64,000 bases of DNA, taken from assembly GCA_041650255.1 (NCBI GenBank), contig JBAZLL010000005.1, positions 3,403-67,402 on the forward strand, read 5' to 3'. Shown here in pieces: positions 51,678 to 59,967 of this stretch. This DNA is from 1-14-0-10-45-29 sp041650255 (lineage in GTDB: Archaea > Micrarchaeota > Micrarchaeia > Anstonellales > Anstonellaceae). How positions within the stretch are numbered: position 1 is the first letter of the stretch; each line of letters begins with the position of its first letter. The notes below the pieces were generated by a model. The model worked only from the letters and a program-made list of their open reading frames with translations. It ran no database searches and was not told where the DNA came from. The position numbers and the translations under genes are program-made.

Positions 51678-53165
51678 ATGCTTGACTCCGAACTAAAATC
51701 AAAAATAAATAAGCTCTGGGAAAAACTCTGGAGCTCAGGTATCTCAAATCCCTTGAGCGCTATCGAGCAAATCTCATACCTTCTTTACATGAAGCATCTA
51801 GAGGACGAAGACATCTTACACCAGCAAAACGCTAAACTGACCAAAGAAAAATATTCCTCCATCTTCGATAAAAACAATGATTGCAGATGGAGCGTTTGGA
51901 CTGAATATCAAGCCGATAAAATATTAGAGCACGTCCGAACCAAGGTATTCCCATTCCTCAAAACCTTGGGGGAAAAGGACTCCATGTACAACCAGTACAT
52001 GCAGGACGCGGTTTTCATCATCCCAACCCCCTCCGTTCTAATTGAAGCGGTCAAAATCATCAATGAACTGAAAATCAAGGAGCAGAACCGGGACACCCAA
52101 GGGGACATCTACGAGTACCTTCTTTCAGAGCTCACCACAGCCGGTAAGAATGGCCAATTCCGCACTCCGAGGCACATCATCCGCATGATGGTCGAACTGA
52201 TTGGCCCAAAATATGGGGAAACTATCTGTGATCCGGCTTGTGGAACCTCTGGCTTTTTGGTCAATGCCTATGAGCATATCCTCAAAACCAACACTTCCAA
52301 AGACCTCATCAAGCGCGATGAGGCCGGGAACGAATATGGCTTTAGCGGGGAAAAACTCAATTCCAATCAGTTGGAGATTCTCAGGAAAGAAACCCTCTAT
52401 GGCTTTGACAATGACCCAACTATGGTAAGAATTGCCCTGATGAATCTTATGATGCACGGCATCACGAGGCCTAATATCCAACAGATGAATACCATCTCGA
52501 CGCGGTTCTCGCAAGCCAACTACTATGACATCATCCTGGCAAATCCGCCCTTCAAGGGTAGTGTGGATGAATCGGAGCTAAGCGACCAATTCACCATCAA
52601 GACCAAAAAGACCGAGATTCTATTCTTGGAACTCATGCACCGGCTTCTCCATAATGGCGGCAAGTGCGCCGTTATCGTACCGGACGGCATTGTTTTCGGC
52701 AGCTCCAACGCCCATCAGGATATACGCCAGCTTCTGCTTGAAAAGTGCCGCCTAGATGCGGTAATCTCCATGCCTTCGGGCGTCTTCAAGCCTTATGCTG
52801 GAGTTTCTACTGCCGTGCTGTTTTTCACTAAAGGCGAACCTACCAAAAAAGTCTGGTTCTATGATATGGAATCCGACGGTTTCAGCCTAGACGACAAACG
52901 GACGTTTATCGATGGCAAGGGGGATATTCCTGATATTATCGAGAAATTCAAGAAAAGGGAAAAAGAGAAATACGAAGACCGAAAGGCCAAATGCTTCTTT
53001 ATCCCGTTTGAGGAGATTAAGGCAAATGGCTATGATCTGAGTATTTCCAAGTACAAGGAGATTGTTCACGAAGAGGTCAATTACGAGAAGCCTCACGTGA
53101 TCAAAAAGAAGATTTTAGACCTTGAGGAGAGCATTATCAAGACGCTCAAGGAGATTGAGGTCTAA
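51678..53165 (+). CDS. hsdM: type I restriction-modification methyltransferase subunit
   Basis: A 495-residue N6-adenine methyltransferase. The N-terminal helical HsdM domain (about 5-150, ISNPLSAIEQISYLLYMKHLED) is followed by the catalytic domain with RTPRHIIRMMVEL, SAM-binding motif I DPACGTSGF (from Asp185) and catalytic motif IV NPPF (289-292). It methylates adenine in the sequence chosen by HsdS. It is the last gene of the operon; its stop overlaps the end of a convergent, probably broken gene. Confidence 0.95.
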   Translation: MLDSELKSKINKLWEKLWSSGISNPLSAIEQISYLLYMKHLEDEDILHQQNAKLTKEKYSSIFDKNNDCRWSVWTEYQADKILEHVRTKVFPFLKTLGEKDSMYNQYMQDAVFIIPTPSVLIEAVKIINELKIKEQNRDTQGDIYEYLLSELTTAGKNGQFRTPRHIIRMMVELIGPKYGETICDPACGTSGFLVNAYEHILKTNTSKDLIKRDEAGNEYGFSGEKLNSNQLEILRKETLYGFDNDPTMVRIALMNLMMHGITRPNIQQMNTISTRFSQANYYDIILANPPFKGSVDESELSDQFTIKTKKTEILFLELMHRLLHNGGKCAVIVPDGIVFGSSNAHQDIRQLLLEKCRLDAVISMPSGVFKPYAGVSTAVLFFTKGEPTKKVWFYDMESDGFSLDDKRTFIDGKGDIPDIIEKFKKREKEKYEDRKAKCFFIPFEEIKANGYDLSISKYKEIVHEEVNYEKPHVIKKKILDLEESIIKTLKEIEV

Positions 53166-53630
53166 ACATCCTGCTCCATCAAAGTCGTTCTTCCGTTCTT
53201 TTTTGCCCTTCCAAGGGCCTCCTTTAGGATAGCCTCATTCTTCCCATCCATCGCATCGATAAAACCCATCGAGATTCTCATGCTGTTGCGATGGGCAAAA
53301 ACAACGAGCTTCGTCTTTTTCACGAACTCCATCTCAATCATCCTCAACAAATAGCCGTTGGCGTATCTCTCCCGCCTTGGAAAGTTGATGGCCCAGCGTG
53401 CCTTTGTATAATCCACGCGCTGCATCGAGCTTCCGCTCTTTGTGGATGAGAATACGGAACCCGACACGCTCGCTTTTCACTTCAGACTGATGCTGGATAA
53501 AGTCTATGATTTCGAGGTATTTCTTCACTGTTTTCGGATGCAAATGAGACGAACGACACAACTTATTGAAGCTGACCGGCTCTTCACCGAGCCGTGTAAA
53601 CAATTTTTCCGCAATGGTTAATTGGGTCAT
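53162..53630 (-). pseudogene. helix-turn-helix gene interrupted by a frameshift
   Basis: Two overlapping frames appear to be halves of one gene. From ATG 53630: IAEKLFTRLGEEPVSFNKLCRSSHLHPKTVKKYLEIIDFI...GFRILIHKERK (a winged-HTH). A second frame continues YTKARWAINFPRRERYANGYLLRMIEMEFVKKTKLVVFAHRNSMRISMGFIDAMDG...to a stop at 53162. The switch would fall near 53415-53430. The overlap of 134 bases is too long for two separate genes in this compact genome. Either a one-base mutation, a sequencing error, or programmed frameshifting explains it. Confidence 0.5.
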
Positions 53631-53780
53631 GCTTCACCGAACATAATTAATGTCCAAAGACCACTATTAAAGCTCCCATTATTGTTCGGGTATTGTGCGG
53701 AACGGGACTATGGCATGAAAATGCCTAATTGAGCATGAAAGTATTTATCCAATCAAAATCATAGTTTCAGGCGTGCTTGT

Positions 53781-53909
53781 ATGGTAGAACTGGACGACGA
53801 GGAAATCAACAAACGAATGCCGCAGTGGTATCTTGACGTGCTCAAAGAGGTCGAACATCAGAAAGTTGCGCAAAAACAGAAAAGACAGGTCGGAAAGCTT
53901 TTCTCATAA
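53781..53909 (+). CDS. small protein, 42 aa
   Basis: ATG 53781 to TAA 53909 encodes MVELDDEEINKRMPQWYLDVLKEVEHQKVAQKQKRQVGKLFS. It has an acidic start, an amphipathic helix and a basic end, the profile of a short structured protein rather than random coding. It is just upstream of the HEPN-like pair, same strand, so it may belong to that unit. Family unknown. Confidence 0.5.
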   Translation: MVELDDEEINKRMPQWYLDVLKEVEHQKVAQKQKRQVGKLFS

Positions 53910-53935
53910 ACACCGGGCGCGTATCTTATTAATGT

Positions 53936-53950
53936 CCAATTCCAAATTGG
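53936..53950. promoter_or_regulatory. palindrome upstream of the HEPN-like pair
   Basis: CCAATTCCAAATTGG is a 15-base palindrome with 6-bp arms, eight bases before ATG 53958. It could be an operator controlling the two-gene unit. The words TTAATGTCCAA at its left also occur near 53647. Confidence 0.4.
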
Positions 53951-53957
53951 AAATCAC

Positions 53958-54866
53958 ATGGCTCCGAGGGTAAAAGAGTTTTTGAGGTCAATCTGGGGCG
54001 CGGAAGTCCCGTTCTTAGAATGCAGACTCGATATCTCGAAAATTAAGGACAATGGAGACATGTTTGACAAACTAAAAACTCACCTTCCATTAAGCGTAAT
54101 TAACTCATCGGGAACACTTGTTTTAGATCCGAGAAAGAAAAAGGGTCAAGACTTGCAGTATTATCCACTAGATAAAAACTCCGATTTTGCCATTTTCTAT
54201 GCTGGCGAGCTGAATCAAATCGGTGTTGTTTCACTAGAATTAGATATGCAAAAATTAGAGTTGTTAAAGAAAGTATTAGAAACTGATTTCAATCAATTTG
54301 TTACCTGCTCTGACATTTCTGATGTAAAAGATGCTTATGTGAAGCGATTATGCTACTTCCTAATCTTCAGGAAGTACATTCAAGACGGGTGCGCATCCTC
54401 AAAATTCTGTGATTCGACCCGAGACAGGATTCTAACTGGTTTAAACATCTTTGAAACGATTGCTGAAAATAAGAACAATGCCTACATTGTCGCATTTTTC
54501 ATGTGCGCCGCAGTTGAAGAATTGTTATACCTAATCGGGAGAAAAGCGAAGATTGCTATCAAGCCCGACACCATTGGGAGAGTTTTAGGGCGCCTCAAAG
54601 GCGAACAGTATTTGACTGTGCAATATCCTACTCCTCAAAACAAAAATTTGCTTGTTTATGACAGTTTTGATAGCTCTACAAATATTTTTTCAACGAAAAA
54701 TCCAAAAGATAAATTTGATTGTTCGTTGGTTGATGAAGTAAATGATATCCGCACTAGTTTTGTGCATTTCTCTACTTCAGACCCAAATATTCCTGCAGAT
54801 TGTTTAACCTTGATTATCAACCTAGGAATGCTCCTAAGGTGGTGTGAAGATAATGGATACCTATAA
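53958..54866 (+). CDS. HEPN-like protein, 302 aa
   Basis: Not assigned to a named family. The C-terminal part resembles Apea-type HEPN domains: a helix with VAFFMCAAVEELLYLIGRKAKI (about 180-202), then DEVNDIRTSFVHFS with the R-x4-H motif (Arg265, His270) and a final helix CLTLIINLGMLLRWCEDNGYL. HEPN proteins with this motif are often metal-independent RNases in toxin-antitoxin and anti-phage systems. The N-terminal 120 residues (FLECRLDISKIKDNGDMFDKL...QYYPLD) are beta-rich and unknown. It overlaps the next gene by 23 bases. Ribonuclease activity is inferred. Confidence 0.6.
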   Translation: MAPRVKEFLRSIWGAEVPFLECRLDISKIKDNGDMFDKLKTHLPLSVINSSGTLVLDPRKKKGQDLQYYPLDKNSDFAIFYAGELNQIGVVSLELDMQKLELLKKVLETDFNQFVTCSDISDVKDAYVKRLCYFLIFRKYIQDGCASSKFCDSTRDRILTGLNIFETIAENKNNAYIVAFFMCAAVEELLYLIGRKAKIAIKPDTIGRVLGRLKGEQYLTVQYPTPQNKNLLVYDSFDSSTNIFSTKNPKDKFDCSLVDEVNDIRTSFVHFSTSDPNIPADCLTLIINLGMLLRWCEDNGYL

Positions 54867-56796
54867 TTCTAACCAAATTCGTAAAAAAGTCGATGACACA
54901 CTTAATGCGAATTATGAGCGCATGTACCCATTTGAGCTAGAACGTTCTCTAAATTCACTAGGGGTTCAAGCGAGAGATAACGGGGACGAAAAGACTCTTC
55001 AGGAAATCAGGTGGGAGTTTGATTTGCTGAATGCAACATTCGGTCATAGCGCAGTCTATCAAGGGGAGCAAGTAAGCGAGATTAGCAATAAATGGGCTGC
55101 GATATTAAAGAATGGAAAAGACATAAACTCAGGGGGAAAGGTAAGCTCATTTGACGTTCGTTCCGAAGCTGGAGGCAGCAACGTATCTTTTCAATTATTT
55201 TCTAACCCTCCCTTCTGCACATGGGACAAAAACGCTTTAGACTACTATAAGAAAAGATACTCTGAGACTACTAGCAGCCTATCGAAAGCCCGTTATGCTT
55301 TTGCAGTTGCAGTATTGCTCAAGGAAAGCGGATCCAAACCTAATGAATGGATTGAAAAAAGTATCGCGAGTTGGGTCAAAACCGCCGAACAATACATCGC
55401 CTCGGGCCAGTATAACCAACAATACTATGAGGTTCCACCTTTTGCTTACGAATTCGCCATAAAACTTAGTCTAATGTTTAGTATGGGTGAGGCCGCTACC
55501 AGTGCGCTGAATTCCCTGCATGCGGCTATCGTCAAGATGATCAATTCTGGTGAAAAGCGATGGTATCTCGAATACGTTGAAGTAGAATCGACTTATCTAA
55601 ACTCCGCTGCGTTGAAGAACGAGTCCATGTCCTTGATAACTGGGGTAATCTCCGATCTCGAATCGAAGTTTGATTCAAGTAGCGATAAATCTCAAAATCT
55701 ACATTTCTACCGAAGAAATATCCAACTTCTACTTGATTATGGTGTTAAAGACGACTTTGAGTGGAATAAAAAAATCGCAGAATCCTATCTAAAAGAAGCA
55801 GATTTTCGTGAAGAACAGGTCAAATCTGCATTCTACGAAGATGCAATAAAACATTACAAAATGATGCAAAGTAAATACTCTGCCGATTCTGTAAAGAAAG
55901 GAGAGATAGACTCAAAGCTCGAAACAATTGCCTTGAAAATTAAGGATGCTAGTGCAAAATTCAAATACAAACAAATTGCGAGTACATTCACTATCACCAA
56001 TGATCAAATTAAGCAGTATATTGATTTCTTAAAGAGCAAAGGAGGGAACACCTTCCTAAGTCTGGTTGACGATTGGTCTCTATTTCCAAATATCAAACAA
56101 TCTGAAGAGATGACACAGCTCATAAAATCTGAACACGGGCTTCAATTCGTATTGCCCGTAGAAGTATGTTGTAAAGACGGGCCAATAATTAGATATACGA
56201 CTGATGATCAAATTTTCGAGTATAAAGTTAGGCAAAACATGCTGCTTGGAATTAGGATCGGCGAAATCATGTTAAAAATGACATTTGAACAATTAGAAAA
56301 AGAAAATGGGATAAAATTGTTAAGCGAGATCAATGACATTCTGAGTTGTAATGATATCTCAGATATACGTGAAACGCTTAGGTGCGGGTTTGGTTATCTT
56401 TTCGGAGAAAAAAAGGATTATACTGCGGGTTTGCATATCCTAATTCCATATCTCGAGGAACTAATCCGAAGAATCATCGTGAAATCTGGAAAAATTGATA
56501 CTGTTCTATCAGGTAAACCCAAGGTTTTCTTTAGAAAAATAGAGCTTGGTACTCTTTTGACTGATGACGCAGTTGGGACTATATTAAACAAAGATTTTCA
56601 AAAAACTCTTCACATCTATCTAGTTGCAACTGACCAAGCAAATCTAAGAAATATGCTTCTACATGGGATGATGAAGTCTAATGAGATTAAGGATTCCGAC
56701 GCTCTCTTTGTAAGTTATTGTCTCCTTAAATTAATCCGAATACTAAACGAGTTGCCCGTTATACCTCAAGTTTCCTCTCCAGTCCCATCTCCATAG
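54844..56796 (+). CDS. DUF4209-like (HEPN-type) protein, 650 aa
   Basis: A large, mostly helical protein. Its C-terminal domain holds RNMLLHG (602-608 when counted from GTG 54844), an exact RNxxxHG motif as described for Pfam DUF4209, itself HEPN-like. Before it lie HILIPYLEELIRRIIVKSG and AVGTILNKDFQKTLHIYLVATDQANL. The first 400 residues (polar, helical, many KY and SS) are unknown and could sense a trigger. GTG 54844 overlaps the 302-aa gene; ATG 54853 is an alternative start. Its last 38 bases overlap the convergent integrase gene. Likely a defence effector, inferred from context. Confidence 0.65.
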   Translation: MKIMDTYNSNQIRKKVDDTLNANYERMYPFELERSLNSLGVQARDNGDEKTLQEIRWEFDLLNATFGHSAVYQGEQVSEISNKWAAILKNGKDINSGGKVSSFDVRSEAGGSNVSFQLFSNPPFCTWDKNALDYYKKRYSETTSSLSKARYAFAVAVLLKESGSKPNEWIEKSIASWVKTAEQYIASGQYNQQYYEVPPFAYEFAIKLSLMFSMGEAATSALNSLHAAIVKMINSGEKRWYLEYVEVESTYLNSAALKNESMSLITGVISDLESKFDSSSDKSQNLHFYRRNIQLLLDYGVKDDFEWNKKIAESYLKEADFREEQVKSAFYEDAIKHYKMMQSKYSADSVKKGEIDSKLETIALKIKDASAKFKYKQIASTFTITNDQIKQYIDFLKSKGGNTFLSLVDDWSLFPNIKQSEEMTQLIKSEHGLQFVLPVEVCCKDGPIIRYTTDDQIFEYKVRQNMLLGIRIGEIMLKMTFEQLEKENGIKLLSEINDILSCNDISDIRETLRCGFGYLFGEKKDYTAGLHILIPYLEELIRRIIVKSGKIDTVLSGKPKVFFRKIELGTLLTDDAVGTILNKDFQKTLHIYLVATDQANLRNMLLHGMMKSNEIKDSDALFVSYCLLKLIRILNELPVIPQVSSPVPSP

Positions 56797-57994
56797 CCTT
56801 CTCTGCCAGCATCTTCCTGAATTTCGGATCCTCCATTACAGCACTCATGAAACTGTCGGCCTCGCGCCGCTTCTTCTCAAGCTGGATGGCCGCCTTCATC
56901 TCCAAAGCCATCCCGCACTCCACGCAGAACTTGGCCGAAATCGGATTCATCTTCTCGCAGCTGGGGCAGGTGCGGGGCTGCAAAGGCTCGCTTGTCATAA
57001 CGTCCCTTTTCAGAAGCCCCCGCTTCTCCAGCATCTTCTTGTCGATATCTGCGCCAGAAAGATGAACATACGTGGCGGGCATTTTCGAGCCTCCCGTCCA
57101 GCCAAAGATGATTTTCAGCTCCTGCTCTGTAAAGTCGGTAGCCAGGTGGGTAGCCCGTGAGTGCCTGAACAGGTGGGGGTAAATCCGCTTCTTCAATTTC
57201 GCCCGATTTTTTGCCTTAATCAGGATGTTGCGCAGAGTAACGTTGCTGTCCAGTGCCCCATCGTTCCGGGCTACGGTAAACAGATGCGCCTGCGGGTTGT
57301 CTGCCTGTGGGTGGTGGTTGAGCCAAATCCTCAAGTCAGGCACCGAATCAATCAGCCGAACCCGCCTCATGCCGGTTTTTCCGTCCAGAATCAAAGAAGC
57401 CCCGTAATCGTCAAAAGTCAGGTTGCGAATCTCCAAATCAAGTAATTCTCCGGCCCGACACCCGCTCTCATACAGGAGCATAATCAAGGCCCGGTCGCGG
57501 GGGTTATCGCACACATCCGCCAGTTTCCGAACGTCGTCCTTGGTCAAAATGTCCTCGGGCAGTTTCCGGCGCTCAAACCCGTGCGTTTTGATCCACGAAA
57601 CCTGCTCGGGGTAATTGTTCTCGCCAAAGAGCCACTTGTAAAACGCCTTGATACTCACTTTCAAGGAGCGGCTTTTGTAATCGGCGTTCTCGTTCAAGAA
57701 GTCGATCATGTCGTCTTTGGTCAAGTCCTTGAAATTCCGTTTCTTGAAAAACCTGGCCAGTTTGTTGAGGCAGTAAATATAGATGTAACGAGTCGATGGT
57801 GCCATTCCCTGCGCCGATTTCTCGCGCTCGAAAGCGTGCAGGGCCTCAAAATTGGGTTTCGTCAAGCTCCTGAGTCCACTTAGAAGCTTGACGGGATTTC
57901 GTTGGCTTCTCATACTGTATTTGAGCAACTGAAGCTTATAACCTCTGCTCCGTCTGTCGTCATTTTTGGCATCAGTCCGTCCGTCTCTCATCAT
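56759..57994 (-). CDS. tyrosine recombinase/integrase with C-terminal zinc ribbon
   Basis: A 411-residue integrase. SAM-like N-terminal DNA-binding domain (about 45-130, ALHAFEREKSAQGMAPSTRYIY...YKSRSLKVSIKAFYKWLF). The catalytic domain has Arg180 (ESGCRAGELLDLE), HLFRHSRATH (His274, Arg277), Trp299 (FGWTGG) and nucleophile Tyr309 (PATYVHLSG). Residues 343-360 add a CPSC-n10-CVEC zinc ribbon, then a charged helix. Archaeal XerA lacks the ribbon; related integrases of archaeal elements may carry it. It is the island's only clear mobility gene and sits at its right edge. Confidence 0.93.
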   Translation of the reverse strand: MMRDGRTDAKNDDRRSRGYKLQLLKYSMRSQRNPVKLLSGLRSLTKPNFEALHAFEREKSAQGMAPSTRYIYIYCLNKLARFFKKRNFKDLTKDDMIDFLNENADYKSRSLKVSIKAFYKWLFGENNYPEQVSWIKTHGFERRKLPEDILTKDDVRKLADVCDNPRDRALIMLLYESGCRAGELLDLEIRNLTFDDYGASLILDGKTGMRRVRLIDSVPDLRIWLNHHPQADNPQAHLFTVARNDGALDSNVTLRNILIKAKNRAKLKKRIYPHLFRHSRATHLATDFTEQELKIIFGWTGGSKMPATYVHLSGADIDKKMLEKRGLLKRDVMTSEPLQPRTCPSCEKMNPISAKFCVECGMALEMKAAIQLEKKRREADSFMSAVMEDPKFRKMLAEKAMEMGLERKLEV

Positions 57995-58013
57995 AAATCA
58001 GAGATCACACTCT

Positions 58014-58161
58014 TACATCATCTGCCGCAATTATTATCTCATCCATCTCTCATTAAGGTTTTCTTTTTGGATAAGCCCTAGCCTTTTTCTTTTCTTAAAA
58101 GAAAAAGGCTTGGGTACATCATCTGCCGTATTTAGTTCTCATCCATCTCTCATTAAGGTTT
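58014..58161. repeat. direct repeat flanking a 17-bp hairpin, right edge of the island
   Basis: TACATCATCTGCCG...CTCATCCATCTCTCATTAAGGTTT occurs at 58014-58061 and, with about nine changes or gaps, at 58115-58161. Between them, 58076-58114 forms a hairpin: CCC, one mismatch, then AGCC(T)5CTTTT paired to AAAAGAAAAAGGCT with a CTT loop. It lies upstream of the integrase gene and of the next host-type gene. A decayed insertion or att-like element is possible. The rest of 58016-58221 holds an AT-rich promoter region. Confidence 0.65.
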
Positions 58162-58221
58162 CTCCTCAAACCTTGCTTAAGTTTTTAAACAAAGTCTTGT
58201 TTGTGTTAATGGGATATAATA

Positions 58222-59958
58222 ATGGGAAGGCGCGATTCAAGACGAAGAGGGAGAGTAAAAGCCAACAAAAAAACTCTCTTCGAATCCAATCCCATGCTCA
58301 AAATGGGAATGATAAAACAAGGCGAGGCAGAGCTTAGGGATGCCTCCGCCGAACTTCTTGCTCCTTTGGAAATGAATGAACTTATTCCGCGAATGCAAGA
58401 GTCTGATCAATTTGAGCCGGTTTCACAAAAAACGCCATCTTCTAAAAATTCGTTTTTGGAAAATGTCTGGCATCCAATTTCAGGAGTGGGAAAAATCAAG
58501 CACGCACATGCGCGGGGAGCTGGAATGGTTCATTCCACATCAAAAAGCTCAAGGCAGATAATTGCAAAGCCGCACATTGCCAAAGGCGTGAAGCAATTGC
58601 AAATTGTGCAAAATAAAAAAGAAATGGAAGTTATCGCCGCCCCATCATTCCAATCTCATGAAATGCAAACTCCTTCACAATCGGCGGCAGAGCCGATTTT
58701 AGCCTCCCCAACTTCGCCTCAAATGCCGGTCATAAACAAGATGCCTGCGTATATTCCTTTCTTTTCACATTCCCCGCAAAAAACATCCGTTTCCATGCAT
58801 CCGATAATTTCGCAATCGCAAAAAACATCTGTTTCTGTGCGCCCGATAATTTCGCAATCGCAAAAAACAATTCAGACAAAACAAAATATTTCCGCCAACA
58901 TCGAGCCGGAGCCGATTTTGCAACACGATTCTCCAAAAATTTCTGAAATGAAAAAAATCAGCAAAGGGCAATCATTCTCAATATTCGGGCAGAAAAAGCC
59001 GACAACAGTTGAGCGGGCATTTGAAATTCATGAGAAAACGCACGAGCCTTTGCCGGTGGATTTCTCTGCGCCGGAGCCGGAACGTCATCCTCTGCCAAAA
59101 ATATCCGTTGCTTCCAAAACAATTTCCCTGCCAAAAACAATTGCCGCCCCGCAGGCACTGGCAATTTCCAAAGCCGGCAGTGAAAAAATTATTGTTTCAA
59201 AACAAGACAAACCAAAAGCTATTGAGCCAATTTCACCTCCTCGCGATTTGCAAATGCACAAAATAAAAGAGTTTGAAGTCCCGCAGGGATTTTTCTCACC
59301 GAAGCCGGCGCAGGCAACTTCTCATTTGCAAACAATTGAGAAACCAAAAGAAATATTTGCACCAAAGCAAGCGGTTCAAAAAACAAATAAAAAAGTTTTG
59401 AAAACAAAACAAGAGCCAAGCGCAGTATTCTCAATTCCAAAATTAAAGCTAAATATGCCAAAAGAAAAACAAACTTTTGGTGCATCCCGTGCTGTTTTAG
59501 CTCCGAAGAAAAAAGTTGTGCAAGTGCCGCAAGTAATCAATATGCAACATATTTCGGGGCACGAGACTTTGATGGGCAAATTCTTTGCCGCAAAGCCAAA
59601 AATAATGCCTGCCGGTCTTGAGCAAATACAATTGCGCGAGCAAGAGCGCAAGCAAACACACGCAAGCGAGCAGGCAAAGGTTATTTTGCCATTGCAGATT
59701 TTGCCGCCAAAACAGGCTGATGCAATTTTGGCTAAAACAAAAGCAAACCAGCCCGAAAAGAAAATTGATTCCGCGCAATTGAAATTTATTTCAAAGAGCA
59801 AATATCCCGAAAAAGGCGAATCCAAAAAACAACTGCAAGAAGAGCGGGAAAAACTTTTGCCCCGAAGGGAAGTGCTCAAATCGGCGCCCAAAAAAGAAAT
59901 GGGATTATTTGAAAAAGCATCCTCATTATTTGGCTCTCTTGAAGTCAAGCCCGAATAG
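58222..59958 (+). CDS. lysine/glutamine-rich, probably disordered protein, 578 aa
   Basis: Not recognised. Almost the whole chain is Lys-, Gln-, Pro- and Ser-rich with no hydrophobic core or membrane helix. Arg/Lys-rich start (MGRRDSRRRGRVKANKK), then repeated words such as PKISVASKTISLPKTI and IISQSQKT. A 42-bp tandem duplication (58777-58818 and 58819-58860) codes for a 14-residue repeat ending IISQS. The C-terminal part (about 455-560) is richer in charged helix. It opens the operon with the secretion-type ATPase; it may be a flexible scaffold or substrate. The ATG is preceded by ATAATA and a TATA-like run. Confidence 0.6.
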   Translation: MGRRDSRRRGRVKANKKTLFESNPMLKMGMIKQGEAELRDASAELLAPLEMNELIPRMQESDQFEPVSQKTPSSKNSFLENVWHPISGVGKIKHAHARGAGMVHSTSKSSRQIIAKPHIAKGVKQLQIVQNKKEMEVIAAPSFQSHEMQTPSQSAAEPILASPTSPQMPVINKMPAYIPFFSHSPQKTSVSMHPIISQSQKTSVSVRPIISQSQKTIQTKQNISANIEPEPILQHDSPKISEMKKISKGQSFSIFGQKKPTTVERAFEIHEKTHEPLPVDFSAPEPERHPLPKISVASKTISLPKTIAAPQALAISKAGSEKIIVSKQDKPKAIEPISPPRDLQMHKIKEFEVPQGFFSPKPAQATSHLQTIEKPKEIFAPKQAVQKTNKKVLKTKQEPSAVFSIPKLKLNMPKEKQTFGASRAVLAPKKKVVQVPQVINMQHISGHETLMGKFFAAKPKIMPAGLEQIQLREQERKQTHASEQAKVILPLQILPPKQADAILAKTKANQPEKKIDSAQLKFISKSKYPEKGESKKQLQEEREKLLPRREVLKSAPKKEMGLFEKASSLFGSLEVKPE

Positions 59959-59967
59959 CAAACCCTT

